DNA of 24,791 bases from Prevotella sp. UBA4339 (GTDB taxonomy: Bacteria > Bacteroidota > Bacteroidia > Bacteroidales > Bacteroidaceae): the NCBI GenBank assembly GCA_002393725.1, contig DGTJ01000088.1, positions 1 through 24,791 of the forward strand, given 5' to 3'. The notes under the pieces are model-generated. The model worked only from the letters and a program-made list of their open reading frames with translations. It did no database searches and was not told the origin of the DNA. The first letter of the stretch is position 1; every line of letters starts with the position of its first letter. Shown here in pieces: positions 15,907 to 22,583 of the stretch. The position numbers and the translations under genes were made by a program.

Positions 15907-16757
15907 AGATAGAGATTGACAAGGGCAGCGGATTCTGTTCTGGTGTGACTACGGCTATCAAGAAAGCCGAGGAGGAACTGGCAAGAGGAGTGACACTCTA
16001 CTGCCTGGGTGACATCGTGCATAACGGTATGGAATGTGAGCGCCTCCGGAAACTCGGGCTCATAACAATCAATCATGACGACATGCGCGAACTGCATGAC
16101 GTGAAGGTACTCCTGCGGGCACACGGCGAGCCCCCTGAGACCTACGAGCTGGCACGTAAGAACAATATCGAGATCATCGATGCCACCTGTCCTGTGGTAC
16201 TGAAGCTACAGCAGCGCATCAAGACCCAGTACACGTCTGCCGGAAGCTCCCAGATAGTTATCTTCGGCAAGCGGGGCCATGCGGAGGTACTCGGACTTGT
16301 GGGACAGACCCACTCCAATGCCATCGTCATCGAGAGTTTCTCCGAGGTAGAGCGGCTCGACTTCTCACGCGATATCTATCTGTACTCACAGACCACGAAG
16401 TCGCTCGATGAGTATCACCGTATCATCAACTATATCCAGGAGCATATCTCTCCAGATGCCACCTTCAGGAGTTTTGATACTATATGCCGCTCTGTAGCAA
16501 ACCGTATGCCCAGCATATCGCAGTTTGCTACCTGTCACGACTTGATCCTTTTCGTCTGCGGACGCAAGAGCAGTAACGGGAAGGTGCTTTTCAATGAGTG
16601 TATGCGAGTAAATCCCAACAGTCATCTCATCGAGGATCCCGGTGAGATACGGTCAGAGTGGCTCAAGGGGATAACGTCTGTAGGTATATGCGGAGCCACG
16701 TCAACTCCCAAATGGCTCATGGAACAGTGCCGTGATGCCATTCAGGAGATGTTATAA
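15903..16757 (+). CDS. ispH: 4-hydroxy-3-methylbut-2-enyl diphosphate reductase
   Basis: The 284-residue protein is the [4Fe-4S] enzyme for the last step of the MEP isoprenoid pathway, making IPP and DMAPP from HMBPP. The three cluster cysteines are C12 (GFCSGV), C96 (DATCPVV) and C195 (DTICRS). Substrate-pocket residues are also present: H40, H74 (RAHGEPP), H126/E128 (GHAEVLG) and the SSN triad (223-225). The third-cysteine context reads TICRSVANR instead of the usual TICNAT-like sequence, a mild variation. It overlaps meaB by 4 bp and its stop is only 7 bp from the convergent cmk stop. No terminator with a T-run is visible between the two. Confidence 0.95.
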   Translation: MKIEIDKGSGFCSGVTTAIKKAEEELARGVTLYCLGDIVHNGMECERLRKLGLITINHDDMRELHDVKVLLRAHGEPPETYELARKNNIEIIDATCPVVLKLQQRIKTQYTSAGSSQIVIFGKRGHAEVLGLVGQTHSNAIVIESFSEVERLDFSRDIYLYSQTTKSLDEYHRIINYIQEHISPDATFRSFDTICRSVANRMPSISQFATCHDLILFVCGRKSSNGKVLFNECMRVNPNSHLIEDPGEIRSEWLKGITSVGICGATSTPKWLMEQCRDAIQEML

Positions 16758-16764
16758 GCAGTAG

Positions 16765-17457
16765 CTATTGTGCGGTGCGCTCCTGGAATCGTTCCAGCAG
16801 CCACTGCTTCTGCTCTGCTATCGTCATGTCGGAGTTGTCGAGCAGCAGTGCGTCTTTTGCCTGCCTCAGGGGCGACTCCTCACGGTGTGAGTCGATATAG
16901 TCGCGCTCTTCCACATTCTTCAGTATTTCGTCAAAGTCGGCAGGCATGCCCTTTGCCTGCAGCTCGTCATACCGGCGCTGTGCCCTTACCTTAGCAGAGG
17001 CAGTGACAAACACCTTCAGCTCTGCATCGGGGAACACCACAGTGCCTATGTCGCGTCCGTCCATCACAACGCCCTTGTCCTTACCCATCTGCTGTTGCTG
17101 TGCCACGAGAGCCTTGCGCACAAAGCCGATGGCAGCAATAGGACTGACGTGACTGCTCACCTCCAGCGAACGGATCTCCTTCTCCACGCACTCCCCGTTA
17201 AGGTAAGTGTCGGGCCGTCCTGTCTCCTTGTTCAGTTCGAAGGTGATGTGGATATTCTCCATCTCCTTCTCCAGCTCTGCGGTCTTCACTGCTCCATCCT
17301 CTTCGAAGAGTCCCTTACGGAGCGCGTAGAGGGTGACACTACGATACATCGCCCCCGTGTCTACATATATGTATCCCACCTCGCGGGCAAGATCTTTGGC
17401 CATAGTGCTCTTACCACATGAAGAGTGACCGTCGATAGCTATAGTAATCTTTCTCAT
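16765..17457 (-). CDS. cmk: (d)CMP kinase
   Basis: This 230-residue cytosolic nucleotide kinase phosphorylates CMP and dCMP with ATP. The P-loop GHSSCGKST is at 10-18, DTGAMYRSVTLYALR at 33-47 is the CMP-binding signature, DGRDIGT at 133-139 and the lid/arginine segment RDYIDSHREESPL at 185-197. Length and motif order are standard. Its start overlaps the porQ stop by 4 bp (ATGA on the minus strand), so it is the second gene of a porQ-cmk operon. The link to PorQ is one of arrangement, not obvious function. Confidence 0.95.
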   Translation of the reverse strand: MRKITIAIDGHSSCGKSTMAKDLAREVGYIYVDTGAMYRSVTLYALRKGLFEEDGAVKTAELEKEMENIHITFELNKETGRPDTYLNGECVEKEIRSLEVSSHVSPIAAIGFVRKALVAQQQQMGKDKGVVMDGRDIGTVVFPDAELKVFVTASAKVRAQRRYDELQAKGMPADFDEILKNVEERDYIDSHREESPLRQAKDALLLDNSDMTIAEQKQWLLERFQERTAQ

Positions 17458-18431
17458 AATGCGTATGATACGTTAAATATTAAACTCGATGCTGAAACGT
17501 GGTACTTTCCGTATGCCACGTGTAGTTTGAATCGCTGTAGCGAAAGTCCTCCTCCCAACGAGAGTCCGGCGCCGTGACTGCTGCTGCCGTCGGTATCAGA
17601 GATTTTCATCTCATGGGCCCTGCGGAAGTTATAACCCGCTGCGATATAGATATTCTCCGACAACAGGACGTCTGCTCCCACAGCGATGTGCCGCAGGAAT
17701 GTCTGGTCCCAGTTGTTCAGCCTCGACAGTGTCAGCGAGAATCTCAGAGGCGAGTTGGCGAGTCTCTTCGTGACTCCTGCCTGAAGGTCGAGGGGTATCT
17801 TTTCGAAGTCGTCATCGTAGGCCTTCAGCTGTCCTCCCAGGTTCTTTGCTGCGAGCGATATGCTCATGTCGCCGGCTTGGTTGGTATAGTTTACGCCCAG
17901 GTCTACCCCCGCTGCCAGAGAGTGATAGCCTGCGATGCTCGATGATATCACCTTTGCCGAGATTCCTCCGGTGATATTCTCGGTGAGAGCATACGCGAAT
18001 GTTCCTCCGATGCAGATATCCTTTGCGCTGAACTCTCCCTGCTCAATGTTTTCAACAGTTGTCTGCTTCATCGTGCCGTAGTCCATATACTGCGCCATCG
18101 CTCCCCACGAGGCTCTCTCGCCTGCAGCCCTGACGAATGAGGCACTTGCAGTCTTGGCTCCCTCCATATAGGTCATATAGTTGAGGTTGACGGTCTTGTC
18201 GGTCACGAAGTTCAGCAGTGCCGGATTGTGGAATATCAGTGTGGCATCGTCGTCGGGCAGCGAGATATTCTCTCCTCCCAGGGCAGACACGTGGGCACTC
18301 ACGGGCAGACGAAGGAAGTTGTAGGCCGTCTCACTCTCCTGAGCATAGGCAGGTAGCACCAGCAAGAGTGATGACAGTAACAGCTGCCATCTGATGATGT
18401 TTGTGATATGTCTTCTGAGCCTATTTGCCAC
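17454..18431 (-). CDS. porQ: Type IX secretion system protein PorQ
   Basis: The 325-residue protein has a 30-residue signal peptide ending LPAYA/QES. The mature part reads as an outer-membrane beta-barrel: YNFLRLPVSAHVSALGG, LIFHNPALLNFV, alternating hydrophobic strands, and a final strand ending LIFNVSYAL with a C-terminal Leu. PorV/PorQ-like proteins belong to the attachment complex of type IX secretion, which exports and anchors CTD-carrying proteins. PorQ rather than PorV is favoured by size, the HNPALL motif and the following cmk, an arrangement I recall from other Bacteroidota. No other T9SS gene is in the window. It is transcribed from a promoter that faces tonB. Confidence 0.83.
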   Translation of the reverse strand: MANRLRRHITNIIRWQLLLSSLLLVLPAYAQESETAYNFLRLPVSAHVSALGGENISLPDDDATLIFHNPALLNFVTDKTVNLNYMTYMEGAKTASASFVRAAGERASWGAMAQYMDYGTMKQTTVENIEQGEFSAKDICIGGTFAYALTENITGGISAKVISSSIAGYHSLAAGVDLGVNYTNQAGDMSISLAAKNLGGQLKAYDDDFEKIPLDLQAGVTKRLANSPLRFSLTLSRLNNWDQTFLRHIAVGADVLLSENIYIAAGYNFRRAHEMKISDTDGSSSHGAGLSLGGGLSLQRFKLHVAYGKYHVSASSLIFNVSYAL

Positions 18432-18450
18432 TTCTTTATTAAATTTGCTG

Positions 18451-18479
18451 CAAAGTTACTAATAATTCTCAATTCTCAA
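18451..18479 (-). promoter_or_regulatory. Promoter of porQ-cmk, overlapping a heptamer repeat
   Basis: On the minus strand TAACTTTG (18458-18451) is the -7 box. The nearest TTG (18479-18477) is 18 bp upstream and is supplied by the heptamer repeat, read as TTGAGAA on this strand. The next repeat unit would place a TTG only 11 bp away. Promoter strength may therefore depend on repeat phase. Confidence 0.6.
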
Positions 18480-18491
18480 TTCTCGATTCTT
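18464..18491. repeat. Heptamer tandem repeat (AATTCTC x3 + GATTCTT)
   Basis: Three perfect units AATTCTC (18464-18470, 18471-18477, 18478-18484) and one variant GATTCTT (18485-18491) are followed by a T8 run (18493-18500). The array lies between the divergent -7 boxes of porQ and tonB. Confidence 0.85.
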
Positions 18492-18501
18492 ATTTTTTTT
18501 G

Positions 18502-18509
18502 TACCTTTG
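18502..18509 (+). promoter_or_regulatory. -7 box of tonB-tatD
   Basis: TACCTTTG (in the context GTACCTTTGCACCC) matches TAnnTTTG. It is 41 bp before the tonB ATG and directly follows the T8 run and heptamer array. No TTG is present at the -33 distance. Confidence 0.65.
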
Positions 18510-18550
18510 CACCCTGATATATTATATAACGCAGAAAAATCGGATTTAGT

Positions 18551-19216
18551 ATGAATCCCACTACAAGATATCTTCTCGGACTGATTCTTGTGCTCTCGCT
18601 CTGCCTGGTGGCACTCGAATGGAATACCGACTCTACGGGGTGGGCATTCTTCGACACTGCCGATGAAGAGCTTGAGGCAGAGATAGAGCTCTCCCCCCTT
18701 CATCGCGAGGACGACGAGGTGCCGATGATGATACCCAAGGAGCCTCAGGAGAAGCTGCCCCCTTCGGAAGAGTTGAATCTCGTAGATGAGGATGTGGAGA
18801 TAGCTCCCGAGGTGCTTGAGCCTGTGCAGGCAAAGGAAGAGCCCAAGAAAGAGGAGGAGGTAAAGGAAGAGCAGCCTGAGGCTGTCGACATGTACGATGC
18901 CCCCGTAGATTTCCGTGTGGTCGAGGATCTGCCTCAGTTTCCGGGCGGTGCCGTAGAGTTCATGAAGTGGCTGACAAGGAATCTGAAGTATCCTTCGTCA
19001 GCCCAGCAGCGCAAGATACAAGGCAAGGTAGTGGCCCAGTTCATTGTCAACAAGGACGGTTCGATATCCGACATCACTCTTGTCCAGAAGGCCTCTCCCG
19101 AGCTCGACCGCGAGGCGCTGCGCGTGCTTCGCATGATGCCGAAATGGACTCCCGGAGTGATGGATGCCAAGCCCTGTCGCACCAAGGTATGCATCCCCGT
19201 AGTATTCAAACTATAA
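18551..19216 (+). CDS. TonB-family energy transducer
   Basis: The 221-residue protein has a single N-terminal membrane anchor at ~7-23 (YLLGLILVLSLCLVALE), an acidic Pro/Glu/Lys-rich periplasmic linker at ~38-120, and a C-terminal TonB domain at ~122-221: QFPGGAVEFMKWLTRNLKYP, GKVVAQFIVNKDGSISDI, ALRVLRMMPKWTPG and CIPVVFKL. TonB carries proton-motive-force energy from ExbB/ExbD to outer-membrane transporters such as SusC-type receptors. The matching exbB/exbD genes lie downstream beyond tatD and a tRNA. It is followed by tatD after 13 bp. The anchor lacks an obvious SxxxH motif, but Bacteroidota TonBs vary here. Paralogues are usual, so no number is given. Confidence 0.9.
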   Translation: MNPTTRYLLGLILVLSLCLVALEWNTDSTGWAFFDTADEELEAEIELSPLHREDDEVPMMIPKEPQEKLPPSEELNLVDEDVEIAPEVLEPVQAKEEPKKEEEVKEEQPEAVDMYDAPVDFRVVEDLPQFPGGAVEFMKWLTRNLKYPSSAQQRKIQGKVVAQFIVNKDGSISDITLVQKASPELDREALRVLRMMPKWTPGVMDAKPCRTKVCIPVVFKL

Positions 19217-19229
19217 ACAGAAGAAGACT

Positions 19230-20219
19230 ATGATTTCATATATCGATACCCATTGCCATTTAGACGGCGAAGAGTTTGCAGCAGATCGTCATCAGGTAGT
19301 AGAGCGTGCCCGTGCGGCAGGAGCCGAAGCCATCTTCATTCCCGCCATCGACCTCAAGTCCTGTCATTCCGTACTCTCCACCTGTGCCCAATACCCCGGC
19401 TACTGTTATCCCATGCTTGGTCTTCATCCCGAAGAAGTCCGTTCCGACTGGCGTTCCCAGCTCTCCTCCATCCGTCCCCTCCTCTCCCCTTCCTCCTCAT
19501 CATCCTCGCCCTCCATTTCTTCCTCTTCCCTCGCCTCTTCCTCGCCCTCTGACATTTCTCATTCCACATTCCACATTCCACATTCCACACCTTCCTCGCC
19601 CTCTGACATTTCTCCTTCCTCCTTCCTCCTTCCTCCTTCCTCCGACATTCCTCCTTCCTCCGACATTTCTCATTCCACATTCCACATTCCACATTCCACA
19701 CCTTCCACGCCCCTCTCCATCGGCGAAGTCGGCCTCGACTTCTACTGGAGCCGTGAGTTCGAGCAAGAGCAGCTCCTCGCCTTCGAGGAGCAGGTGCGCT
19801 GGAGCATCGAAACCCGTCTGCCCCTAATGATCCATTGCCGCAAGGCACAGAACGAGCTTGTTAATATATTAAAGAGGTATAAGGGCGAGCTCCCCGGCGG
19901 CGTGTTCCACTGTTTCACCGGCAATGAGATAGAGGCCCGCGAGCTGTTGCAGTTCGACAACTTCGTTCTCGGCATCGGCGGTGTGCTCACATTCAAGAAG
20001 AGTCATCTGCCCGAGGTGCTGCCAGCCTCAGTGCCTCTCGACCGCATTGTCCTTGAGACCGACGCCCCCTACATGGCCCCCGTCCCGCATCGAGGACAGC
20101 GCAACGAGCCAGCCTTTGTAAGAGAGGTCATCAGCAAGCTCGCAGAAGCCTATGGCGTGACCGACGAAGAGGTGGCAAGTATCACCACTACCAACGCAAA
20201 AAGGGTGTTCTTTTGTTAA
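19230..20219 (+). CDS. tatD: TatD-family metal-dependent hydrolase with a repeat-coded insertion
   Basis: The 329-residue protein is a TIM-barrel hydrolase/DNase of the TatD family, cytosolic. The metal ligands are all present: H8 and H10 (DTHCHLD), E167 (IGEVGLDFYWS), H202 (MIHCRKA), H227 (FHCFTG) and D278 (ETDAPYMAP). A Ser/Pro-rich insertion at residues ~86-161 separates LHPEEVRSDWRSQL from the IGEVGLD strand. Without it the length would be ~253, normal for the family. The insertion is encoded by pyrimidine-rich DNA with 7-bp repeats and in-frame duplications (peptide DISHSTFHIPHSTPS twice). It falls in a loop, so activity may be kept. Change by one 7-bp unit would shift the frame and end the protein early. 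It lies 13 bp after tonB. Confidence 0.93.
   Translation: MISYIDTHCHLDGEEFAADRHQVVERARAAGAEAIFIPAIDLKSCHSVLSTCAQYPGYCYPMLGLHPEEVRSDWRSQLSSIRPLLSPSSSSSSPSISSSSLASSSPSDISHSTFHIPHSTPSSPSDISPSSFLLPPSSDIPPSSDISHSTFHIPHSTPSTPLSIGEVGLDFYWSREFEQEQLLAFEEQVRWSIETRLPLMIHCRKAQNELVNILKRYKGELPGGVFHCFTGNEIEARELLQFDNFVLGIGGVLTFKKSHLPEVLPASVPLDRIVLETDAPYMAPVPHRGQRNEPAFVREVISKLAEAYGVTDEEVASITTTNAKRVFFC
19551..19706. repeat. Heptamer arrays and direct repeats inside tatD
   Basis: A 45-bp perfect direct repeat lies at 19551-19595 and 19662-19706: GAC, ATTTCTC, four ATTCCAC units, ACCTTCC. Between the copies, ATTTCTC (19608-19614) and four CTTCCTC units (19615-19642) are followed by CGAC-ATTCCTC-CTTCCTC-CGAC. 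A 24-bp repeat starting CTTCCTCGCCCTCTGAC lies at 19537-19560 and 19591-19614. The offsets (111 and 54 bp) are multiples of three, so the duplications keep the tatD frame. Confidence 0.95.
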
Positions 20220-20237
20220 ATATACGTAAACGGATGA

Positions 20238-20265
20238 CATTTATCATTTGTCATTCATCTTTTTT
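20238..20265. repeat. Degenerate heptamer run upstream of tRNA-Ser
   Basis: CATTTAT (20238-20244), CATTTGT (20245-20251), CATTCAT (20252-20258) and CTTTTTT (20259-20265) follow each other with a 7-bp period. This resembles the better-preserved heptamers at 18464 and in tatD, but the units differ from one another. Confidence 0.5.
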
Positions 20266-20279
20266 CAAGTTTTAATTAC

Positions 20280-20287
20280 TACCTTTG
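20280..20287 (+). promoter_or_regulatory. -7 box upstream of tRNA-Ser
   Basis: TACCTTTG (context CTACCTTTGCACCC) lies 16 bp before the tRNA 5' end. The nearest upstream TTG is 29 bp away, too far for a standard -33 element. The same TACCTTTGCACCC string is used at the tonB promoter. Confidence 0.6.
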
Positions 20288-20303
20288 CACCCGCAATCGC
20301 TAA

Positions 20304-20391
20304 GGAAAGGTGCTCGAGTGGTTGAAGAGGCACGCCTGGAAAGCGTGTAACCGTCAAAAGCGGTTCGCAGGTTCGAATCCTGTTCTTTCCG
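20304..20391 (+). tRNA. tRNA-Ser (anticodon GGA)
   Basis: The gene is 88 nt with a long variable arm as expected for class II tRNA-Ser. Acceptor GGAAAGG (20304-20310) pairs with TCTTTCC (20384-20390), with one G-U pair. The anticodon stem CACGC/GCGTG (20331-20335, 20343-20347) flanks a loop with GGA at 20338-20340, reading UCC (and UCU by wobble). The T-loop GGTTCGAATCC is at 20370-20380. G at 20391 is the discriminator base. CCA is not encoded: GCA follows. Confidence 0.95.
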
Positions 20392-20405
20392 CATTATTTA
20401 TTTAC

Positions 20406-20430
20406 AGACTGCGATGAGCAGTCTTTTTTT
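20406..20430 (+). terminator. Intrinsic terminator between tRNA-Ser and exbB
   Basis: Stem AGACTGC (20406-20412) / GCAGTCT (20418-20424) has a 5-nt loop GATGA and continues into a run of seven T (20424-20430). It is a classic Rho-independent terminator, 15 bp after the tRNA and 14 bp before the exbB ATG. Confidence 0.88.
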
Positions 20431-20443
20431 ATTGGAGATAAGT

Positions 20444-21274
20444 ATGAAGAATCGACTGATATTCCTACTGATGGCAGGCAGCCTACTTCTGGTGCAGCCA
20501 AGCATGGCTCAGGCACCGGAGGCAGCAGGCGACTCGCTGACCCTCGCAGTAGCCGACTCAACATCTCAGGACAGTACGCTCACCACCACTGTTGACGACG
20601 AGGCCCTTACGGAAGCCGCTGACGATACCGGCACCGAAGGAGGGCTTCACAAGCAGCTGAAGACGAAGTTCATCGACGGCAACGTAGGCTTTATGTCGCT
20701 TGTGGCCCTGGCGCTCGTCCTGGGTCTCGCCTTCTGCATCGAGCGCATCCTCTACCTCATGATGTCAGAGATCAAGGCCAAGCGCCTTACCGACGATATC
20801 CGCAAGAGCCTTGAGGCAGGCGACGTGGAAGGGGCGAAGACCATCTGCCGCTCTACCCGCGGACCGGTGGCGAGCGTGTGCTATCACGGACTGCTACACA
20901 TCGACCAGCCGATGGATGCCATAGAGCGCAGCATCACCAACTTCGGCGGACTGCAGGCAGCCAACCTCGAGAAGGGCTGCTCGTGGATCAAGCTCTTCAT
21001 CGCTATGGCTCCCTCGCTGGGATTCCTCGGCACGGTGATAGGCATGGTGATGGCCTTCGACCAGATACAGATAGCCGGCGACATCGGCCCTTCCATCGTG
21101 GCTCAGGGCATGAAGGTGGCACTCATCACAACCATCTTCGGTATTGTGGTGGCGCTGATACTGCAGCTCTTCTACAGCTATATCCTCTCAAAGATCGAGA
21201 AGCTCACCGGCGATATGGAGGAGGCCGCTATCGACCTGCTCGACATCATCGGCACTTACAAAAACCGCAGATAG
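20444..21274 (+). CDS. exbB: ExbB/TolQ-MotA-family proton channel subunit
   Basis: I use the ATG at 20444 (276 residues) because the in-frame ATG at 20414 lies inside the terminator hairpin, and 20444 gives a clean signal-peptide-like start (MKNRLIFLLMAGSLLLVQPSMA). An acidic Ser/Thr-rich stretch (~25-70) precedes three membrane segments: ~81-104 (VGFMSLVALALVLGLAFCIE), ~184-206 (FIAMAPSLGFLGTVIGMVMA) and ~224-248 (KVALITTIFGIVVALILQLF). APSLGFLGTVIGM and the last helix are the MotA/TolQ/ExbB signature. With ExbD and TonB it converts proton-motive force into outer-membrane transport. No promoter is visible between the terminator and the ATG. The next gene follows after 3 bp. Confidence 0.9.
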   Translation: MKNRLIFLLMAGSLLLVQPSMAQAPEAAGDSLTLAVADSTSQDSTLTTTVDDEALTEAADDTGTEGGLHKQLKTKFIDGNVGFMSLVALALVLGLAFCIERILYLMMSEIKAKRLTDDIRKSLEAGDVEGAKTICRSTRGPVASVCYHGLLHIDQPMDAIERSITNFGGLQAANLEKGCSWIKLFIAMAPSLGFLGTVIGMVMAFDQIQIAGDIGPSIVAQGMKVALITTIFGIVVALILQLFYSYILSKIEKLTGDMEEAAIDLLDIIGTYKNRR

Positions 21275-21277
21275 CCT

Positions 21278-21634
21278 ATGACGCTCGTATCCCCGTTCCT
21301 TGCCGACCTGATGCTCTGGCTGATGTATATCGCAGTTGCTGCTGCGATAGCAGTCACCATTGCCTCTGTGGTGAAGACGCTTCGCTTGCGCACCAAGGAC
21401 GACGAGATAGTCAACGGAGTGCCTCAGGCGCGTATCGCCTGGACCACTGCCGTATGCTTCGCAGCGTGCCTTGCCGTCACCTGGATGCTGGGTTCGTCGA
21501 AGCCTCTCCTCACCAACGGACAGCTCTTCACCAGCACTTTCTGGCTGAAGACGGCTGATATGTTTATCTACACCTCTATTATACTTATCATAGGATGTTT
21601 CGCAGGCGTCATAGTGAGCCGGTTCCGGAGCTGA
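21278..21634 (+). CDS. Small three-helix membrane protein of the exbB-exbD operon
   Basis: The 118-residue protein has three predicted membrane helices: ~9-33 (ADLMLWLMYIAVAAAIAVTI), ~52-72 (IAWTTAVCFAACLAVTWMLG) and ~95-115 (MFIYTSIILIIGCFAGVIVS). A short loop after helix 1 (KTLRLRTKDDEIVNGVP) is charged. It starts 3 bp after exbB and its last 40 nt overlap the exbD start (ATG 21595), so it is firmly embedded in the operon. I recognise no named family. Position suggests an accessory subunit of the ExbB/ExbD motor or a helper for its assembly. This is inference from context only. Confidence 0.75.
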   Translation: MTLVSPFLADLMLWLMYIAVAAAIAVTIASVVKTLRLRTKDDEIVNGVPQARIAWTTAVCFAACLAVTWMLGSSKPLLTNGQLFTSTFWLKTADMFIYTSIILIIGCFAGVIVSRFRS

Positions 21635-22122
21635 ACACATCGTCGACGGCCGACATATCGTTCATGCTGCTGATATTCTTCCTCGTGACATCGTCGATGG
21701 ACACGGACAAGGGACTCATGCGCCAGCTGCCTCCCCTGCCCGACGAGCAGCAGAAGCCTATGGACGTCAAGCAGGATCACGTGATGACAGTGCGCCTCGA
21801 TGCCAACGACAGTCTCTCGCTCGACGGCACGCTGCTCTCTGAAGCCCAGCTGACGGAGATACTCATGCGCCGCATCGAGAGCGACCGCCTGGAGCACGTG
21901 ATAAGCATCGAGACCAGCCGCGAGACCAGCTACGAGGCGTATTTCCACGTTCAGAACGCTGTGGTCAGGGCGTATGGCAGCCTGCGCGATGCCCGTGCAC
22001 GCAAGCTCTGCGGGAAGTCATACCTGCACTGTTCTGCCGATGAGCGCGAGGACATAGAGCACTACTATCCCCAGCGCATCAGCGAGGCAGCCCCGAAGGC
22101 TGAGGAAGGGGGGGAGCGATGA
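21595..22122 (+). CDS. exbD: ExbD/TolR-family protein 1
   Basis: The 175-residue protein has the ExbD layout: a basic N-terminus, STADISFMLLIFFLV membrane helix (~17-34) with the functional Asp20, then a periplasmic domain (DVKQDHVMTVRLDANDSLSLDG, a VISIETSRETSYEAYFHVQNAV core) and a C-terminal extension from ~125 rich in charged residues. Together with ExbB it forms the proton-driven stator used by TonB. The start overlaps the preceding gene by 40 nt and the stop overlaps the next exbD by 4 nt. The start at 21595 is supported because it gives the canonical short N-terminus before the helix. Confidence 0.88.
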   Translation: MFRRRHSEPVPELNTSSTADISFMLLIFFLVTSSMDTDKGLMRQLPPLPDEQQKPMDVKQDHVMTVRLDANDSLSLDGTLLSEAQLTEILMRRIESDRLEHVISIETSRETSYEAYFHVQNAVVRAYGSLRDARARKLCGKSYLHCSADEREDIEHYYPQRISEAAPKAEEGGER

Positions 22123-22556
22123 TGAAGATGCAACCCAAGTTCAGGAGGAGCTCGCACAGCCTGCCCGGACTCAACCTGGCATCGATGCCCGACCTGATAT
22201 TCACAGTGCTGTTCTTCTTCATGCTCGTGACCCACATGCGCGACGATGAACTGAAGATACGCTATCAGGTACCGGCGGGCACTGAGGTGCGTAAGATGGA
22301 GCAGAAGAGCGCGGTGGTGAATCTCTATATCTCTGCCGACGGACAGATACAGATCGACAATCAGCTTACCGGCATCGACGGCATAACCCCGTATATCAAC
22401 AAGGCACGCTCAGCCCTCTCGCCGGAGAACCAGGAGCGGTTCACCGTCAGCCTCAAGGCCGACAAGCACACTCCAATGGGTGTCATCGCCGACGTGAAGC
22501 ATGAGCTACAGAAGTCGTTCGCACTCAAGATCAACTATTCCGGTACAGAGCAATAA
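22119..22556 (+). CDS. ExbD/TolR-family protein 2
   Basis: This 145-residue second ExbD has PGLNLASMPDLIFTVLFFFM, a membrane helix with Asp25 in the conserved position, followed by a periplasmic domain (VVNLYISADGQIQIDN, FTVSLKADKHTPMGVIADVKHEL). It differs from the first ExbD in sequence and lacks its long charged tail. The ATG overlaps the preceding stop (ATGA at 22119-22122). An alternative start at 22122 would change only the first residue. Two different ExbDs next to one ExbB suggest a hetero-pair. This arrangement is seen in other Bacteroidota. Confidence 0.88.
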   Translation: MMKMQPKFRRSSHSLPGLNLASMPDLIFTVLFFFMLVTHMRDDELKIRYQVPAGTEVRKMEQKSAVVNLYISADGQIQIDNQLTGIDGITPYINKARSALSPENQERFTVSLKADKHTPMGVIADVKHELQKSFALKINYSGTEQ

Positions 22557-22583
22557 GATATATTCTAACTAAATTATAATAAA

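Noticed and set aside
16783..16797. Hairpin CTGGAA-TCG-TTCCAG near the ispH/cmk convergence
   Set aside because: The six-bp stem lies inside cmk coding sequence without a T-run. It is likely chance.
19354..19848. Long minus-strand and alternative plus-strand ORFs opposite the tatD insertion
   Set aside because: The pyrimidine-rich heptamer DNA lacks stops in all frames, and the peptides are pure repeat (WNVECGM-type). TatD motifs on both sides fix the real frame.
20414..20444. Upstream ATG for exbB at 20414
   Set aside because: It lies in the loop of an intrinsic terminator. The ATG at 20444 gives a proper signal-like N-terminus.
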